64,000 nt of DNA, taken from JBGPOS01 sp041488155. Lineage in GTDB: Bacteria; Chloroflexota; Dehalococcoidia; Tepidiformales; Tepidiformaceae. The number at the start of each line of letters is the position of its first letter. Positions within the stretch are counted from its first letter, which is position 1. This document shows, one piece after another, positions 51,792-63,000 of this stretch. Position numbers and translations under genes: made by a program. The DNA lies in assembly GCA_041488155.1 (NCBI GenBank), contig JBGPOS010000001.1, positions 58,454 through 122,453 of the forward strand, read 5' to 3'. The notes under the pieces are model-generated. The model saw only the letters and a program-made list of their open reading frames with translations, was not told the DNA's origin and made no database searches.

Positions 51792-52511
51792 ATGCGCGAG
51801 CAAACGCCGGAGAACCGGCCGTCGGCGCCCGGCGCCCTGAGCCTGGTGCAGGATTTCATTAACTCTGGTCATCTCGACGCTGCCGCGCTCGTTGCGCCCG
51901 GGGTGGCAGACACGATCCGAGCCCGGCACGAGGCTGGCGACAGCCAGGCTTTGCTTGCTGGTGAATATGGGCTCAACCGGGGATTCGTCAGCGCGGTCTT
52001 GCGCCGCGTGGCCCTCGACGACGAGCTTCAACCGCCGGACGCGGCGGCCGCATGGCTCGCCGCGAGGGACCTTTTGCCCGAGGGGACGGTCATCAGCGAC
52101 GAGGAGTTGGAGCGACTCCTGGAGTTCCGGCAATTACTGCGGACGATGGCTGCAGCCAACAATGGCCAGGCGCTCGAACCCGGGGTGGTTAGTTCGCTCG
52201 ACCGGGTCGCGGCTTCCGTCCCCCTCGTGCTTCAGTTCGGCAACGAGCTCGAACCAGAGCTCCGGCCGATTGGAGAAGGGGCTGATGAGGCGATTGGGCG
52301 ACTGCTGGCGATGGTCGCCGTGGCGATGCGCGACGGGACCTGGCAGCGGCTGAAAAGGTGCGTGGGCCACGGCTGCCCGTTCACGTTCTACGACTCATCG
52401 CGGAATCGCACGGGGACGTGGTGTTCGATGTCGGTGTGTGGCAACCGGACGAAGGTGCGGAACTACCAGAAGCGCGCCCGGGCCTCACGCGAGCAGAAGA
52501 GCCGGGGCTGA
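51792..52511 (+). CDS. CGNR zinc-finger-domain protein (probable transcriptional regulator)
   Basis: 239 residues. The C-terminal CGNR zinc finger is clear: CVGHGCPFTFYD, followed by WCSMSVCGNRTKVRNY (four Cys). The N-terminal 100 residues have an HTH-like stretch (LAGEYGLNRGFVSAVLRRV) and a DUF1470-like helical region. Such proteins are thought to bind nucleic acids. ATG 51792; the 31-bp tandem repeat is just upstream. Confidence 0.85.
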   Translation: MREQTPENRPSAPGALSLVQDFINSGHLDAAALVAPGVADTIRARHEAGDSQALLAGEYGLNRGFVSAVLRRVALDDELQPPDAAAAWLAARDLLPEGTVISDEELERLLEFRQLLRTMAAANNGQALEPGVVSSLDRVAASVPLVLQFGNELEPELRPIGEGADEAIGRLLAMVAVAMRDGTWQRLKRCVGHGCPFTFYDSSRNRTGTWCSMSVCGNRTKVRNYQKRARASREQKSRG

Positions 52512-52831
52512 GGGCTAACGATCCAAGGATTGATGGCCATCGGGGGGGGGCCGCGGCCATCAAGTTGGACGAGAGTGCATCTTTGAATTGGCTCATCGTG
52601 CTGCCCGACTTGCCAGGCCTCCCCTCATGCGGGTTCGCATCAACTCTTCGCACCGCAGTCGACTGAGGAACGTACGAGGCGCCCGTGCCCAGCTCGTCGA
52701 GCGGCAAGGGCCAACGCAGGTCGCACAGCGTGCCATAGCGCCCTTCGAGCAAGCCTGCGAGGTGGCTACTGTTTGCTGCGGCGAAACAATCAGAGGAACT
52801 CCGGGAGAGAGTTCTGGAAGGAATTCCTATT
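52512..52831. other. Intergenic region of about 320 bases
   Basis: No gene or RNA is recognised. It contains a run of ten Gs near 52541. Base composition drops towards the methyltransferase gene. Confidence 0.5.
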
Positions 52832-53827
52832 TTGAATCAACCTGCGACATTCACCCAAGAGACCTGGGACCGCCTGGTCAACGGAGTGGACGACCGAATC
52901 GAGCGCGCGGTGCGCTCGATCATTGGAACGCGCGGCGACACACCCCGAGAGCTTGCCGCAGGCTTCAATGAGATGAGCAAGTTCTGGATCCGCGGGGGTG
53001 AGGACCCAAACTACGACGTTCGAGGAGCCGGTCTGGCTTACTTACTCCGATACCATCCGCGAACCGTTAGCACTGCAGCCTTGGTCCTCCCCTGGCTCCG
53101 CCTCGATGCAGGCGCAAGGATCCTGGACATCGGCAGCGGAGCCGATGCAGTTGCTCTCGCTTGGGATCTGATGGCGGGCCCTCCTGGCATCGACCTTACG
53201 GCGGCGGAACCGAGTCGAGAGATGCGGTTCGCGGCTCAATTCATCTCCATCCCCGAGGCTAAGGTTCGCCGAACCCACGTTGAAGCAACGTTCGATGATG
53301 TTGCTTCCGGTACGTCGCGCGCGATGTCTGGTCAGTTCGACGCGGTAGTTCTGTCGGCGTGTCTGCCGCTCGACTTCATTACGGCCCACCGAGATTCCGA
53401 ACTTCGTCAGATCGGAAGTCGGCTGAGAGACCTCCTCAAGTCAAGGGGCCGACTCGTCGTAATTGAGCCCGGCAGCAGAGTCAGTGTGTTGCGACACCTG
53501 GCACGCGCCATCTCGTTCGCGGGCCTCGCCTCCACGATCCGTCGCGCGGTCGACCTCGCCCCCCGGAACGTCTCACTCGGTCGGCGGCTCGACCGTTGTA
53601 CTCGCTTTCTCATCGAATCCATGCCTGGCATCGCGAGCACGGGGAGCTTGACGACTGGCGCCGCCATGATGCCGGTAGACTCACGGACCGGTCACCCGAA
53701 TCCAGTCGTCTCTTGGAGCCACGGGACTGAGATACACTATCTCGTCGCTTCAGCCCTTGGCGCGCCGTCGCTGCCCGAGCCAACCCGCCGACTTCAGGCG
53801 CCCGCAGGTGTTCTTCGGCGTGGATAG
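52832..53827 (+). CDS. SAM-dependent methyltransferase-like protein
   Basis: 331 residues. Motif I is ARILDIGSGADAVALAWD, motif II has LTAAEPSREM, and a later GQFDAVVLSACLPLDF fits motif IV of class I methyltransferases. A family such as Rsm22-like is possible (N-terminal helices and MSKFWIRGGEDPNY) but not certain. TTG 52832 has GGAAGGA upstream. Codon use is noticeably less GC3-rich than in flanking genes, suggesting transfer. Confidence 0.75.
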   Translation: MNQPATFTQETWDRLVNGVDDRIERAVRSIIGTRGDTPRELAAGFNEMSKFWIRGGEDPNYDVRGAGLAYLLRYHPRTVSTAALVLPWLRLDAGARILDIGSGADAVALAWDLMAGPPGIDLTAAEPSREMRFAAQFISIPEAKVRRTHVEATFDDVASGTSRAMSGQFDAVVLSACLPLDFITAHRDSELRQIGSRLRDLLKSRGRLVVIEPGSRVSVLRHLARAISFAGLASTIRRAVDLAPRNVSLGRRLDRCTRFLIESMPGIASTGSLTTGAAMMPVDSRTGHPNPVVSWSHGTEIHYLVASALGAPSLPEPTRRLQAPAGVLRRG

Positions 53828-53951
53828 ATTGGGTGGACTCCGCGAAGAGAGAACGGCGGTCAGAGGAGGCCTGAGCCGGGTCCCCTCCCAGTGTGCGGAC
53901 GTTGATGGGGATGGCTCCAGTGTCGCGGGCGGCTCTTGACGAACCGCGGGG

Positions 53952-53957
53952 TATAAT
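53952..53957 (+). promoter_or_regulatory. Consensus -10 element (TATAAT) before ABC transporter operon
   Basis: A perfect TATAAT hexamer about 30 bases upstream of GTG 53989. The -35 at the standard distance (GCGGCT) is poor. TTGACG at 53936 is too close (10-base spacer). Confidence 0.45.
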
Positions 53958-53988
53958 CGGCGGAACGTCGCCGCACGGAGTCGCTCCG

Positions 53989-55833
53989 GTGCGCCTCGCT
54001 GCGACGGGTGACACCGGGGGGACGACCGGGGTGTTGCGAAAGCTAATAGAACGCCAGGAGTGGAAGTTCTTCCGGGTCCTGCCGCAGGCGGACCGGGGGC
54101 TGGCGGTCGCGTGGTGGGCCTTGTTGTTGCTTCGGGGGCTCCTGCCGGCGGGGCTGGCGATCGTGATGGGCGTCCTCATCGGTGCGGTGCAGGCGGGGGA
54201 CGACCTCACGGGACCGCTGATCGCCCTCGGCGGAGTGTTCGTGACACTGCAGGTGCTGACGCCCGTCCACCAGGCGATTAGCTCCAACCTCGGCGACCGC
54301 ACGGCGGCCTTGCTCAACGACCGGCTGGCCGAGGCCTGCGTCGGGCCGCCTGGCATGGGCCACCTCGAAGACCCAGGCCTCACCGCGGACCTCACGTTGG
54401 CGCGCGACTTCGACCTGGGCATGACCGGGCCGCCGCTGTACATCTCAATGGACTTTATCGCGGTGGGGCTTGTGCAGCTGGTGTCGGGGCTGGCCTCGGC
54501 GATCGTCCTCTTTGGTTACACGTGGTGGGCGCCAATCCTGCTGGCGGGGGCGTGGCTTTCGACGCACTGGTTGTTGCGCGAAAGCTCGGTGTGGCGGGAC
54601 CGCAACACGGATGAGGTGCGTTCGGCGCAGCGGGATTCGGACTATGCCTACAGGCTGGCCGTCGATCCGCCGGCAGCCAAAGAACTGCGTCTCTTCGGGC
54701 TGGCGGGCTGGACGATCGACCGATTCATCGCCCGGCGTACCCGTCTGCATCAGCTTCAGTACCAGGCGACGCGACTAAGGGAGAAGTCCGTCATCTGGAG
54801 TTTGCTGCTCGTCACAGTGGCGAACGTCGTTGTGTTCTGGGCGCTCGCGTCCGACGCGGCCGAGGGCAGTCTCACCCTGGGCGAGGTGATCGTCTACGCG
54901 CAGGTTGCGGTGGGGACCAGCATGATCGCCTTCGGAGGGCTGAACTGGGCACTCGACGGCGCATCGGCGCCGGTGGCAGCAGCGATCCGGCTCGACCGGC
55001 GCATGAGCCCCGCCGGCGCCCTGGTCCCTGGGGTGCGTCCGGCCGATGGGATGCCGGCTCGGGAGATCCGCTTCCGCGACGTGCAGTTTGCGTACCCGGC
55101 CGGGGGCGGCGTGGTGCTGGACGCGCTTGATCTGACCATCCCGGCCGGGTCGTCGTTGGCGATCGTCGGGCAGAACGGAGCGGGCAAGACGACGCTGGCG
55201 AAGCTCTTGTGCCGACTTTACGATCCGCAGGTGGGCGCAATCGAGGTGGACGGAGTGGACCTTCGCGACCTCGACCTGGATTCGTGGCGTTCCCGCCTCG
55301 CGGCTGTGTTCCAGGACTTCATCCGGTTCGAGCTTCCGCTGCGAGACAACGTCGCGCCGGGCCGAGCGCCGGACGACGTTGTCCGTTCTGCGCTCGCTTC
55401 GGCCGGGGCGTCGAACCTGGCCAGCCTCGATACCGTGTTGGCCCGCGGCTACAAGGACGGGACCGACCTGTCAGGGGGGCAGTGGCAGCGGGTCGCGCTG
55501 GCGCGGGCCCTCTGCCGGGTGGAGCTTGGCGCGGGCGTGGTGTTGCTGGATGAGCCGACGGCCCAGCTCGACGTGCGCGGCGAAGCGGAGATTTTCGAAC
55601 GCATCCTCGCGGCCACTCATGGCTGCACCACGATCCTCATCTCGCACCGCTTTTCGACCGTGCGCCAGGCAGACCGCATCTGCGTGCTGGAGCGCGGCCG
55701 GGTCATCGAGCTAGGGACGCACGAGGAGCTGATGGCGCTCGGCGGCCGCTACCGCACCATGTTCGAGTTGCAGGCGCAGCGCTTCGTTGTGCCCGAGGAC
55801 GAAGAGGGGATGGTGTATGACGTCCTCGCCTGA
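53989..55833 (+). CDS. ABC exporter subunit (fused permease-ATPase), first of pair
   Basis: 614 residues from GTG 53989. The transmembrane half has six hydrophobic segments. The ATPase half has Walker A IVGQNGAGKTT, Q-loop VFQDFIRF, signature LSGGQWQRVALARAL, Walker B VVLLDEPTAQLD and the H-loop ISHRFSTVRQAD. All catalytic features are intact. The gene overlaps its partner by 17 bases; together they likely form a heterodimeric exporter. Substrate unknown. Confidence 0.93.
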   Translation: MRLAATGDTGGTTGVLRKLIERQEWKFFRVLPQADRGLAVAWWALLLLRGLLPAGLAIVMGVLIGAVQAGDDLTGPLIALGGVFVTLQVLTPVHQAISSNLGDRTAALLNDRLAEACVGPPGMGHLEDPGLTADLTLARDFDLGMTGPPLYISMDFIAVGLVQLVSGLASAIVLFGYTWWAPILLAGAWLSTHWLLRESSVWRDRNTDEVRSAQRDSDYAYRLAVDPPAAKELRLFGLAGWTIDRFIARRTRLHQLQYQATRLREKSVIWSLLLVTVANVVVFWALASDAAEGSLTLGEVIVYAQVAVGTSMIAFGGLNWALDGASAPVAAAIRLDRRMSPAGALVPGVRPADGMPAREIRFRDVQFAYPAGGGVVLDALDLTIPAGSSLAIVGQNGAGKTTLAKLLCRLYDPQVGAIEVDGVDLRDLDLDSWRSRLAAVFQDFIRFELPLRDNVAPGRAPDDVVRSALASAGASNLASLDTVLARGYKDGTDLSGGQWQRVALARALCRVELGAGVVLLDEPTAQLDVRGEAEIFERILAATHGCTTILISHRFSTVRQADRICVLERGRVIELGTHEELMALGGRYRTMFELQAQRFVVPEDEEGMVYDVLA

Positions 55834-57676
55834 GAGCGCCCGCCGCAGGGACGTGCGCGACGATCTGCCCCCGGCCATTTCGTCGATGTGGCGGCTGTGC
55901 AAGCTCGGCTACCGCAACGAGCCGCGGCTGCTCCTGGCGGCCTTCGTGCTTTCGCTGCTCGCCGCGCTGCCGGACGCAATGTTCGCGGTCTGGCTCAAGT
56001 TGTTGGGCCAGGGGGCGATTGACGACAACCGGCCGCTGCTCGTGACGGCGGCGGTGGGGCTCGGCGCTTCAGCCACCGCAACCTGGTTTCTGCAAACGGT
56101 CAGCATGCGGGTGCAACGTCGGTTCCGGGACAAAGTCACGATCGCGCTCGAATCGCACGTCGCTCGCCTGCAGGCTTCTGTAGCAACAATTGCGCACCAG
56201 GAGCGTCCTGAGTACCTCGACCGCCTCGGGGTCCTTCGAGACCAGGTGTTCGTGCTCGACCACATGTATATGTCGCTGTTCAGCACGGCAGGGTGGATTT
56301 TGCGGCTGGTCGTAACGATCGGCCTGCTGATATCGATCCACCCCGCCCTGGCGCTCCTGGCGGTCTTTGCGCTGCCGACGGTGCTGACCTCGACGTGGCG
56401 GCCTGGGGTCGAGCGCTCGGCTGAGGAGCGGGGAGCCTCGGACAACCGCCTGGCACGTCATCTGTTTGCGGTAGCAACGACAGCGCCGCCCGGGAAGGAA
56501 GTGCGGGTCACGGGGATCGGCCCACGTCTCGTGAAGGAGCGCCGCGAAGCGTGGGACCGCTGGTACGGCCGGGTGTCGGCGGCACGCTGGGGTTCGGCCG
56601 CCTGGCACACGCTGGCGTGGGCGGTCTTTGGGGGCGCGTTCGTCGGAGCAGTGGTCTTCGTGGCCTCGGGCCTTGAGTCGTCGCCGGGAGACGTGCTGCT
56701 GGTGCTGGCTGCTGGATCGCGGCTGTCGTCGTACATCGGAGCGACGGTGGGGGAGATCGGGTTCTTGCGCGGCATCTGGATGGACGGCTCGCGACGACTC
56801 GCCTGGCTGGAGGATTACGCGGCAGCGGTGACGGCTAAAGAGGACCTGGCCGCCCCGGTCATGCTGCGGCAGGGAATCCGCACCGAACACCTGTCCTTCG
56901 CCTACCCGGGGACTGAGCGGCTGGTCCTCGAAGACGTCAACCTTGAACTACCGGCGGGGTCGGTGGTGGCAATCGTTGGGGAGAACGGAGCGGGGAAGAC
57001 GACGCTGGTCAAGCTGCTCTGCAAGCTCTACGAGCCGACCGGCGGACAGATCTTTGTGGACGGAGTGGATCTGTCGAGGATCCGGGCGACGGAGTGGCGC
57101 GACCGTCTGGCGGGGGCGTTCCAGGACTTCTTCCGCTTCGAGTTCCGGGCCCGGCAGTCCGTCGGTGTCGGGGACGTGCCGCGGGTGGACGACGAGCCGG
57201 CGGTGGTGATGGCGGTGAGCCGGGCCGGCGCCGAGGAGATGGTGGCACGGTTGCCCGGTGCGCTCGAGACACAGCTCGGGCCAACGTGGCCGGACGGCGT
57301 GGAGGTCTCGTTCGGCCAGTGGCAGAAGCTCGCCCTGGCCCGAGGGTTCATGCGCGACGGACCGCTGTTGCTGGTGCTCGACGAGCCTACCGCCGCCCTC
57401 GACGCTGAGACGGAGCACGCATTGTTCGAGAGGTACGCAGCCGCCGTTCGCGGCGGCCGCAACTCTGGCGGCAACGGCGACGGGGCTGAGGGCGGCCGGG
57501 CGGACGGGCGCATCACGCTGCTTGTTTCGCATCGGTTCTCAACGGTGCGGATGGCGGACCTGATCGTGGTGCTGGATGGGGCGCATCTGGTGGAGGTGGG
57601 CTCCCACGAGGAGCTGGTAGCGAAGGGCGGGCAGTACGCGGAGCTTTACGGCATCCAGGCGGCGGCGTACCAGTAG
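55817..57676 (+). CDS. ABC exporter subunit (fused permease-ATPase), second of pair
   Basis: About 619 residues from ATG 55817, with GAGGGG upstream. Six transmembrane segments, then an ATPase domain with IVGENGAGKTT, FQDFFRFEF, and LLVLDEPTAALD. The signature motif reads SFGQWQKLALARG, a departure from LSGGQ, so one of the two ATP sites in the heterodimer may be weak. A Gly/Asn/Arg-rich insertion lies after Walker B. Confidence 0.92.
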   Translation: MTSSPESARRRDVRDDLPPAISSMWRLCKLGYRNEPRLLLAAFVLSLLAALPDAMFAVWLKLLGQGAIDDNRPLLVTAAVGLGASATATWFLQTVSMRVQRRFRDKVTIALESHVARLQASVATIAHQERPEYLDRLGVLRDQVFVLDHMYMSLFSTAGWILRLVVTIGLLISIHPALALLAVFALPTVLTSTWRPGVERSAEERGASDNRLARHLFAVATTAPPGKEVRVTGIGPRLVKERREAWDRWYGRVSAARWGSAAWHTLAWAVFGGAFVGAVVFVASGLESSPGDVLLVLAAGSRLSSYIGATVGEIGFLRGIWMDGSRRLAWLEDYAAAVTAKEDLAAPVMLRQGIRTEHLSFAYPGTERLVLEDVNLELPAGSVVAIVGENGAGKTTLVKLLCKLYEPTGGQIFVDGVDLSRIRATEWRDRLAGAFQDFFRFEFRARQSVGVGDVPRVDDEPAVVMAVSRAGAEEMVARLPGALETQLGPTWPDGVEVSFGQWQKLALARGFMRDGPLLLVLDEPTAALDAETEHALFERYAAAVRGGRNSGGNGDGAEGGRADGRITLLVSHRFSTVRMADLIVVLDGAHLVEVGSHEELVAKGGQYAELYGIQAAAYQ

Positions 57677-57851
57677 AGGATCCCCACCGGAGGGCTGGGG
57701 CGCTCCTGTGAGCCGGACGGACGGCCTCGCCGGATTGCGACGCCGGCGAATCGAGGGGCGGCGCGCAAGTTGCTCTCCGAACGGGCGCAAAGCGCGCGAG
57801 CTACTGAGGTCCCTGGCGGCAGTCGAAACACTAAAGGCGAGGGACGTTTCG

Positions 57852-59780
57852 ATGCGCCTGTCACCGAGGCTGTTGAGCTGGGCCTCCGCCCTTGGGCTCG
57901 TGGGAGTGTTCACGGGGTTCGCGGCGTTCGAGACGGCAGACCGCGTCCACAGTTCAAACACTGTGCAGAGCGTGCGGCGCTCCGAGGAGTTGCGCACCGC
58001 CTACCAGGATGCCCGCTTCGAGATAACGGCGACCGGCGGCGCAGCTTCGCTCTTCATCCTGCTGCCGAGCCCTGAGCGGCGGGCGTTGTTCGACCAACAC
58101 CTCGAATTGGCGAAGGGCGCCCTGCAGAAGGTCGCGGCCCTGGGCGCGCCGGGCGACCGGGCTCTAGTCGCCACGATCATGGCGGACGACCTGCCGAAGC
58201 TCGACGTAATCAAACGCTACTTCGCGGCGATCGAGGCACAGAAGGGATTCGAAGAACCGCTGCCACAACCTTCAACGATCGACGATCTGGACAAGGTGCT
58301 CGGCCGGGCCGAACAGCGCCAGGCAGCGCGGACGGCCGGAGAGTTCGACGGATACATCGGCTGGCTGGACACGAGACTTACCATCGCCGCCGTGATGTTC
58401 GGCGTGACGTTGCTGCTGCTCCTGGCGTTGCTGCTGGCCGCCGAGATCTTCGGGCGCCGCCAGGCGCTGGCACAGGCCGAACTGAAGCATCTGCGCAAGG
58501 CGGCACTGGCGGACAGCCTGACCGAGCTCGGGAACCGGCGGGCGTTCGAGGAGGCTTCCGCGGCGACCATCGCGGCCGTGGCCGGAGGAACAGGGTCGCT
58601 GGCGCTCGCGATTCTCGACGTGGACGAATTCAAGACGGTCAACGACACCTGGGGGCACGAGCGCGGAGACAGCGTGCTGAGGGGCCTGGCAAAGATCCTC
58701 AGGGAGTGCTGCCCGGCGGGGGCGACGATGTTTCGCATCGGGGGCGACGAGTTCGCGGCGATCCTGGTGGACGTCGACCATGACACCGTGATGGCGGCGA
58801 TGGAGACAATCCGGTTGCGCGTGGAGTCTGAGCTGGAGCTGGTGAGCGTGAGCGTCGGGGTCGCGGCCTGCACGGGGCGGGACCTGGACGAGTCGGTGTT
58901 GCGCCAGCAGGCGGACGCGGCGCTCTATGAAGCGAAACTGAGGGGCCGCAACCTCGCTGTGCTCTACCACTTCAACCCGGCTGCAGCGCCGGTCTTCCCG
59001 GCGGCGAAGATCCAGGCTGTGCGGCACCTGCTGGCGGAGGGCAATCTCAGGGCAGAGTTTCAACCCATCTGGCACCTTTCGCCGCGAACGGTGCTCGGCT
59101 ATGAGGCACTTGCCAGGCTGGACACGCGGTACGAGTTGGGCGGGCCCCAGCAGGCATTCGAAATCGCCGAGCAGTTCGGTCGTGCCGCGGAACTCGACCG
59201 GCTGTTCCGCCGGCGTGCGCTTGAGGCGGCGGGTGGATTGCCAGAGGGCGCGCTGCTGTTCGTGAACGTGTCGCCGTACACCCTGACCCACAGCACGTTC
59301 TCGGCCGCGGGCTTCGCGGAGGAGTTCGCCTCGGGCGGCCTGGCTCCTTCGCGGGTGGTGCTGGAGGTGACGGAGCGGTCGTCTGTCGCCCCGGACGTGG
59401 TCGCTGAGGCGATGCGAAGCCTCCGGGCGGAGGGCTTCGCGGTGGCGCTCGATGACATTGGAAGCGGGAACAATGGTTTAGAGATGTTGCGACGGGTGCC
59501 ATTCGATTACATCAAGGTAGACCGGGGGATCGTGTCGAGCGCATTCGACGGCGGGCCCGGGCGAGCAACACTGATGGCGATCCTGGCGTTCGCGGCCGAA
59601 TCGGGAGCGATGGTGCTGGCGGAAGGTGTGGAGAACGCGGAGACGCTGCGGCTTGTGCAGCAACTGGCGCAGAGCCAGCTCAGCCGCGAAGGAGCGTTGA
59701 TTCAGCTGGTACAGGGGTTCCTCCTGGGAGCCCCCGCCGAGAACTTCGCACTTCGCACCGCGGAAGACGAAGCGGCCTGA
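57852..59780 (+). CDS. Membrane-anchored GGDEF-EAL protein (cyclic-di-GMP turnover)
   Basis: About 642 residues from ATG 57852. An N-terminal helix, an extracytoplasmic helical region, and a second helix bound a sensory part. GGDEF is intact at residues 297-301 (RIGGDEFAAI), and EAL is intact at 418-420 (GYEALARLD), with LEVTERS, DDIGSGNN and AEGVEN further on. DDIGSG differs slightly from the usual DDFGTG. The protein could both make and break cyclic-di-GMP. A terminator follows. Confidence 0.92.
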   Translation: MRLSPRLLSWASALGLVGVFTGFAAFETADRVHSSNTVQSVRRSEELRTAYQDARFEITATGGAASLFILLPSPERRALFDQHLELAKGALQKVAALGAPGDRALVATIMADDLPKLDVIKRYFAAIEAQKGFEEPLPQPSTIDDLDKVLGRAEQRQAARTAGEFDGYIGWLDTRLTIAAVMFGVTLLLLLALLLAAEIFGRRQALAQAELKHLRKAALADSLTELGNRRAFEEASAATIAAVAGGTGSLALAILDVDEFKTVNDTWGHERGDSVLRGLAKILRECCPAGATMFRIGGDEFAAILVDVDHDTVMAAMETIRLRVESELELVSVSVGVAACTGRDLDESVLRQQADAALYEAKLRGRNLAVLYHFNPAAAPVFPAAKIQAVRHLLAEGNLRAEFQPIWHLSPRTVLGYEALARLDTRYELGGPQQAFEIAEQFGRAAELDRLFRRRALEAAGGLPEGALLFVNVSPYTLTHSTFSAAGFAEEFASGGLAPSRVVLEVTERSSVAPDVVAEAMRSLRAEGFAVALDDIGSGNNGLEMLRRVPFDYIKVDRGIVSSAFDGGPGRATLMAILAFAAESGAMVLAEGVENAETLRLVQQLAQSQLSREGALIQLVQGFLLGAPAENFALRTAEDEAA

Positions 59781-59796
59781 GCCGGAGATCGCCCGA

Positions 59797-59822
59797 CCCG
59801 GCAGGGGCCGGGCCGAACTTTT
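59797..59822 (+). terminator. Intrinsic terminator after GGDEF-EAL gene
   Basis: CCCGGC pairs with GCCGGG around an AGGG loop, followed within a few bases by TTTT. A separate 6-bp palindrome CCTATC-C-GATAGG lies at 59846-59858. Confidence 0.65.
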
Positions 59823-60060
59823 CTCCTGGCCACTCCGCGGACCTACCTATCCGATAGGCCAGTAAGGGACTAGCCATCCTGTCAGGTCACCGCATCGCCG
59901 CGCGCCCGTAGGATTCGCCGTGTCACCGGAGCCGGGAGCCGCTTCGAGACGAAGAACGCCGCGGCGGCCGTTCCCGCAGGTGATTACGCGGGGTCTCTGA
60001 CCTCGAACTGCGTCACTTCGATTGCAGGGCGGGCGCCGTGTGCCACTTGCGGGGGTGGTC

Positions 60061-63000
60061 ATGCGACGGTTACTTCGACTCGGCCTGGCGCTTGTGATGC
60101 TCGGCGGCATCCTCGCGGCCTTCAGCCTCCACAAGGGCGCACACGCGACCTCGATGGTATTCACCGTCACGAGCGCTGGCGGAAGCGGCGCCGCGGGCAC
60201 TTTGCGTGCGGCGATCGTAGCAGCCAACACCAACCCAGGGCTGGATACAATCGTGTTCAACATCACCACCGGCCCCGCCGTCAAGACGATCTCGTCTCTC
60301 TCAGCGTTCCCTGCCATCACTGATCCCGTCACGATCGACGGCTCCACCCAGCCTGGCGCAAGCTGCGACCCGCGCAATCTGCTCATTGAGATCAACGGCA
60401 CATCCGCCGGCGACTCGAACGGCTTGACGCTCGCGGTGGGCAGTGACGGAAGCACGATCCGCGGCCTCGCCATCCGCAACTTCAAGAACAATGGGAGCGG
60501 CGGCAACGGGATCCTGGTCCTTTCGAACAACAACGTCATCGAGTGCAACCACATTGGCACGAACGCTTCCGGGGATACGGCCGCGGGCAACGAGGCGATC
60601 GGCGTGCGGGTGGACGCGCCAGCGACGGGGACCATGATCGGTGGCGCGGCGGCGGCGAGCCGGAACCTGGTGTCGGGAAACATGGGTGGCGGCATCCTGA
60701 TCTCGGGTCAGTCGCAGAGCGTCATCGGTAACCTTGTGGGCACGGACATCACGGGCCTCGTGGCGCTGCCCAACGGTTCTATCGCAAGCGCCGGGGGCGG
60801 GATCCACGTGAACGTTGGCACCGGCCCGAACCTCATCCAGGACAACACCATTTCCGGCAATATTGGCCCGGGAATGACGGTGCTCGGAACGGGCGCTCGC
60901 ATCCTTGGAAACCGCATCGGAGTGCGGTCCAATGGAGTGGGGGGGCTGTTCAACACCGTACTCGTCCCGGGCGGTCCGCCGAACGACGGCATTTTTCTAA
61001 ACTTTGCTTCCGGGAACGACATCGGCGATGGCACGGTGGCGGGCCGGAACGTAATCGCCGGCGCCAGCGATGTCTATGCCACTGGAGGCGCATCGAACCG
61101 CATCCTCGGGAACTTCCTCGGTATCGACGCGTCGCTCGCGCCGCTCGGCACCAACATCGGTGTTCAACTGAACCCGTCTTCGACGAACGAAATCAAGGGG
61201 AACGTGATCTCGGGACACGTTGGCGGGGGCATCCTCATCAACGGAGCGGCGGCGCCAGGGGCCATCGGGAACCGAATATTCGGCAACTTCTTCGGCACGG
61301 GTCCAGGTGGCGTCGGCGCTATCCCGAGCGGGAGCGTGGGGATTGAGCTATCGGATGCGAGCGACACGGTCATCGGGGGCATTGGGCTCGGCGAGCCGAA
61401 TGTCATCACCTCTAACGGGGCTGGCGTCCTCATCATCGATGACGCAAGCAACGCCGTGCCGGCTCTTCGCAACTCCATCCGTGCCAACAGCATCAGGTCA
61501 AACGCGGCGGGTCTAGGGATCGATCTCGCGATGTCCTTGGCCGGCCTTGGTATCAGCCCCAACGACCCCAACGACCCCGACGCGGGACCCAACAACTTCC
61601 AGAACTTCCCGATCCTTACGGCGGCCACGTCCGACACTACGACCAGCACGATCGTGACGGGGTCTCTTAGTAGTACGTCCAACACAACCTTCGCCGTGGA
61701 CTATTACCGCAACGCTGCCTGCGATGGCACGGGCAACGGCGAAGGCGAGTTCTACCTCGGGTCGAACTCGGTGACGACGGACGGGAGCGGGAACGCGACG
61801 ATCAACGCGACCCTCCTCGCGCCCTCGCCCTTTGGACAGGTGGTCACAGCCACGGCGACAGACCCGCTCGGGAATACGTCGGAGTTCTCGGCGTGCAGCC
61901 CGCCGGTCATCCTCGGGGCGGGGCCGACGAGCGACCTTTCGCTCACCAAGACCGTCAACAACGCGACCCCGAACGTGGGGGCGAACGTCACGTTCACGAT
62001 AGTCATCACCAACTCGGGCCCCGACGACGCGACGAACGTAGAGGTCACCGACCTCCTGCCGCCGGGACTTCAATTCGTCTCCGCAAGCCCGACGCTCGGG
62101 ACCTACACGCCGGGCACGGGCATCTGGAGCATCCCGCTGCTCTTCGCCCCCGGCGGGAACGGCAGCACGACGGCGACGCTCGTCCTGGTCGCGAAGGTGA
62201 TTTCAGCGAGCCCTTCGACGAACACGGCCGAGGTCACCGCGGCCGACCAGGGCGATCCGGATTCGCCCCACAACAACCACGTTCCCAGCGACGACGATCA
62301 GGCTTCCGTGACGGTCACGCCACTGGTGGCGGACCTCTCGCTTACCAAGACGGTGAACAACGGCTCGCCGCTTCTCGGCGCGAACGTCACCTTCACGGTG
62401 ACCGTCACGAACGGCGGCCCGAATAGCGCCACGAATGTAGCAGTGACCGACCTGTTGCCGGCGGGCCTGACCTTCGTCTCGTTCACGGCGAGCCAGGGGA
62501 GCTACGTCTCGGCGACGGGCCTCTGGACGGTGGGCACGATCCTGTTCCCGGGCTCTGCCACCCTCACCATTACCGCCACCGCTGCCACCGTCGGCGCCAA
62601 GACCAACGTCGCCGAAGTCTCCGCCTCCGACCAGGCTGACCCGGACTCCACGCCCGGGAACGGCGTCCCCGGTGAGGACGACCGCGCAACAGCGACCGTA
62701 ACGCCGGTGCCGACGATCGCTGACCTTTCGCTGACCAAGACGGTGAATAGCGCCTCGCCCCTGCTCGGGACCAACGTGACCTTCACGGTGACCGTGACCA
62801 ACGGGGGGCCGGCGTCTGCCACGAACGTCGCCGTGGCCGACCTGTTGCCTGCAGGACTCACTTTCGTCTCCTTCACCGCAACGCAGGGGAGTTACCTTTC
62901 CGGCACCGGCCTCTGGACAGTTGGGACGATCCCGTTCCCGGGCTCTGCCACCCTCACCATTACCGCCACCGCTGCCACCGTCGGCGCCAAGACCAACGTC

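Noticed and set aside
53936..53957. Full sigma70 promoter TTGACG/TATAAT before the ABC operon
   Set aside because: The spacer is only 10 bases; only the -10 hexamer is reported.
59823..60060. Cyclic-di-GMP riboswitch in the leader of the secreted protein gene
   Set aside because: The conserved GEMM core sequences are not present, although small hairpins exist.
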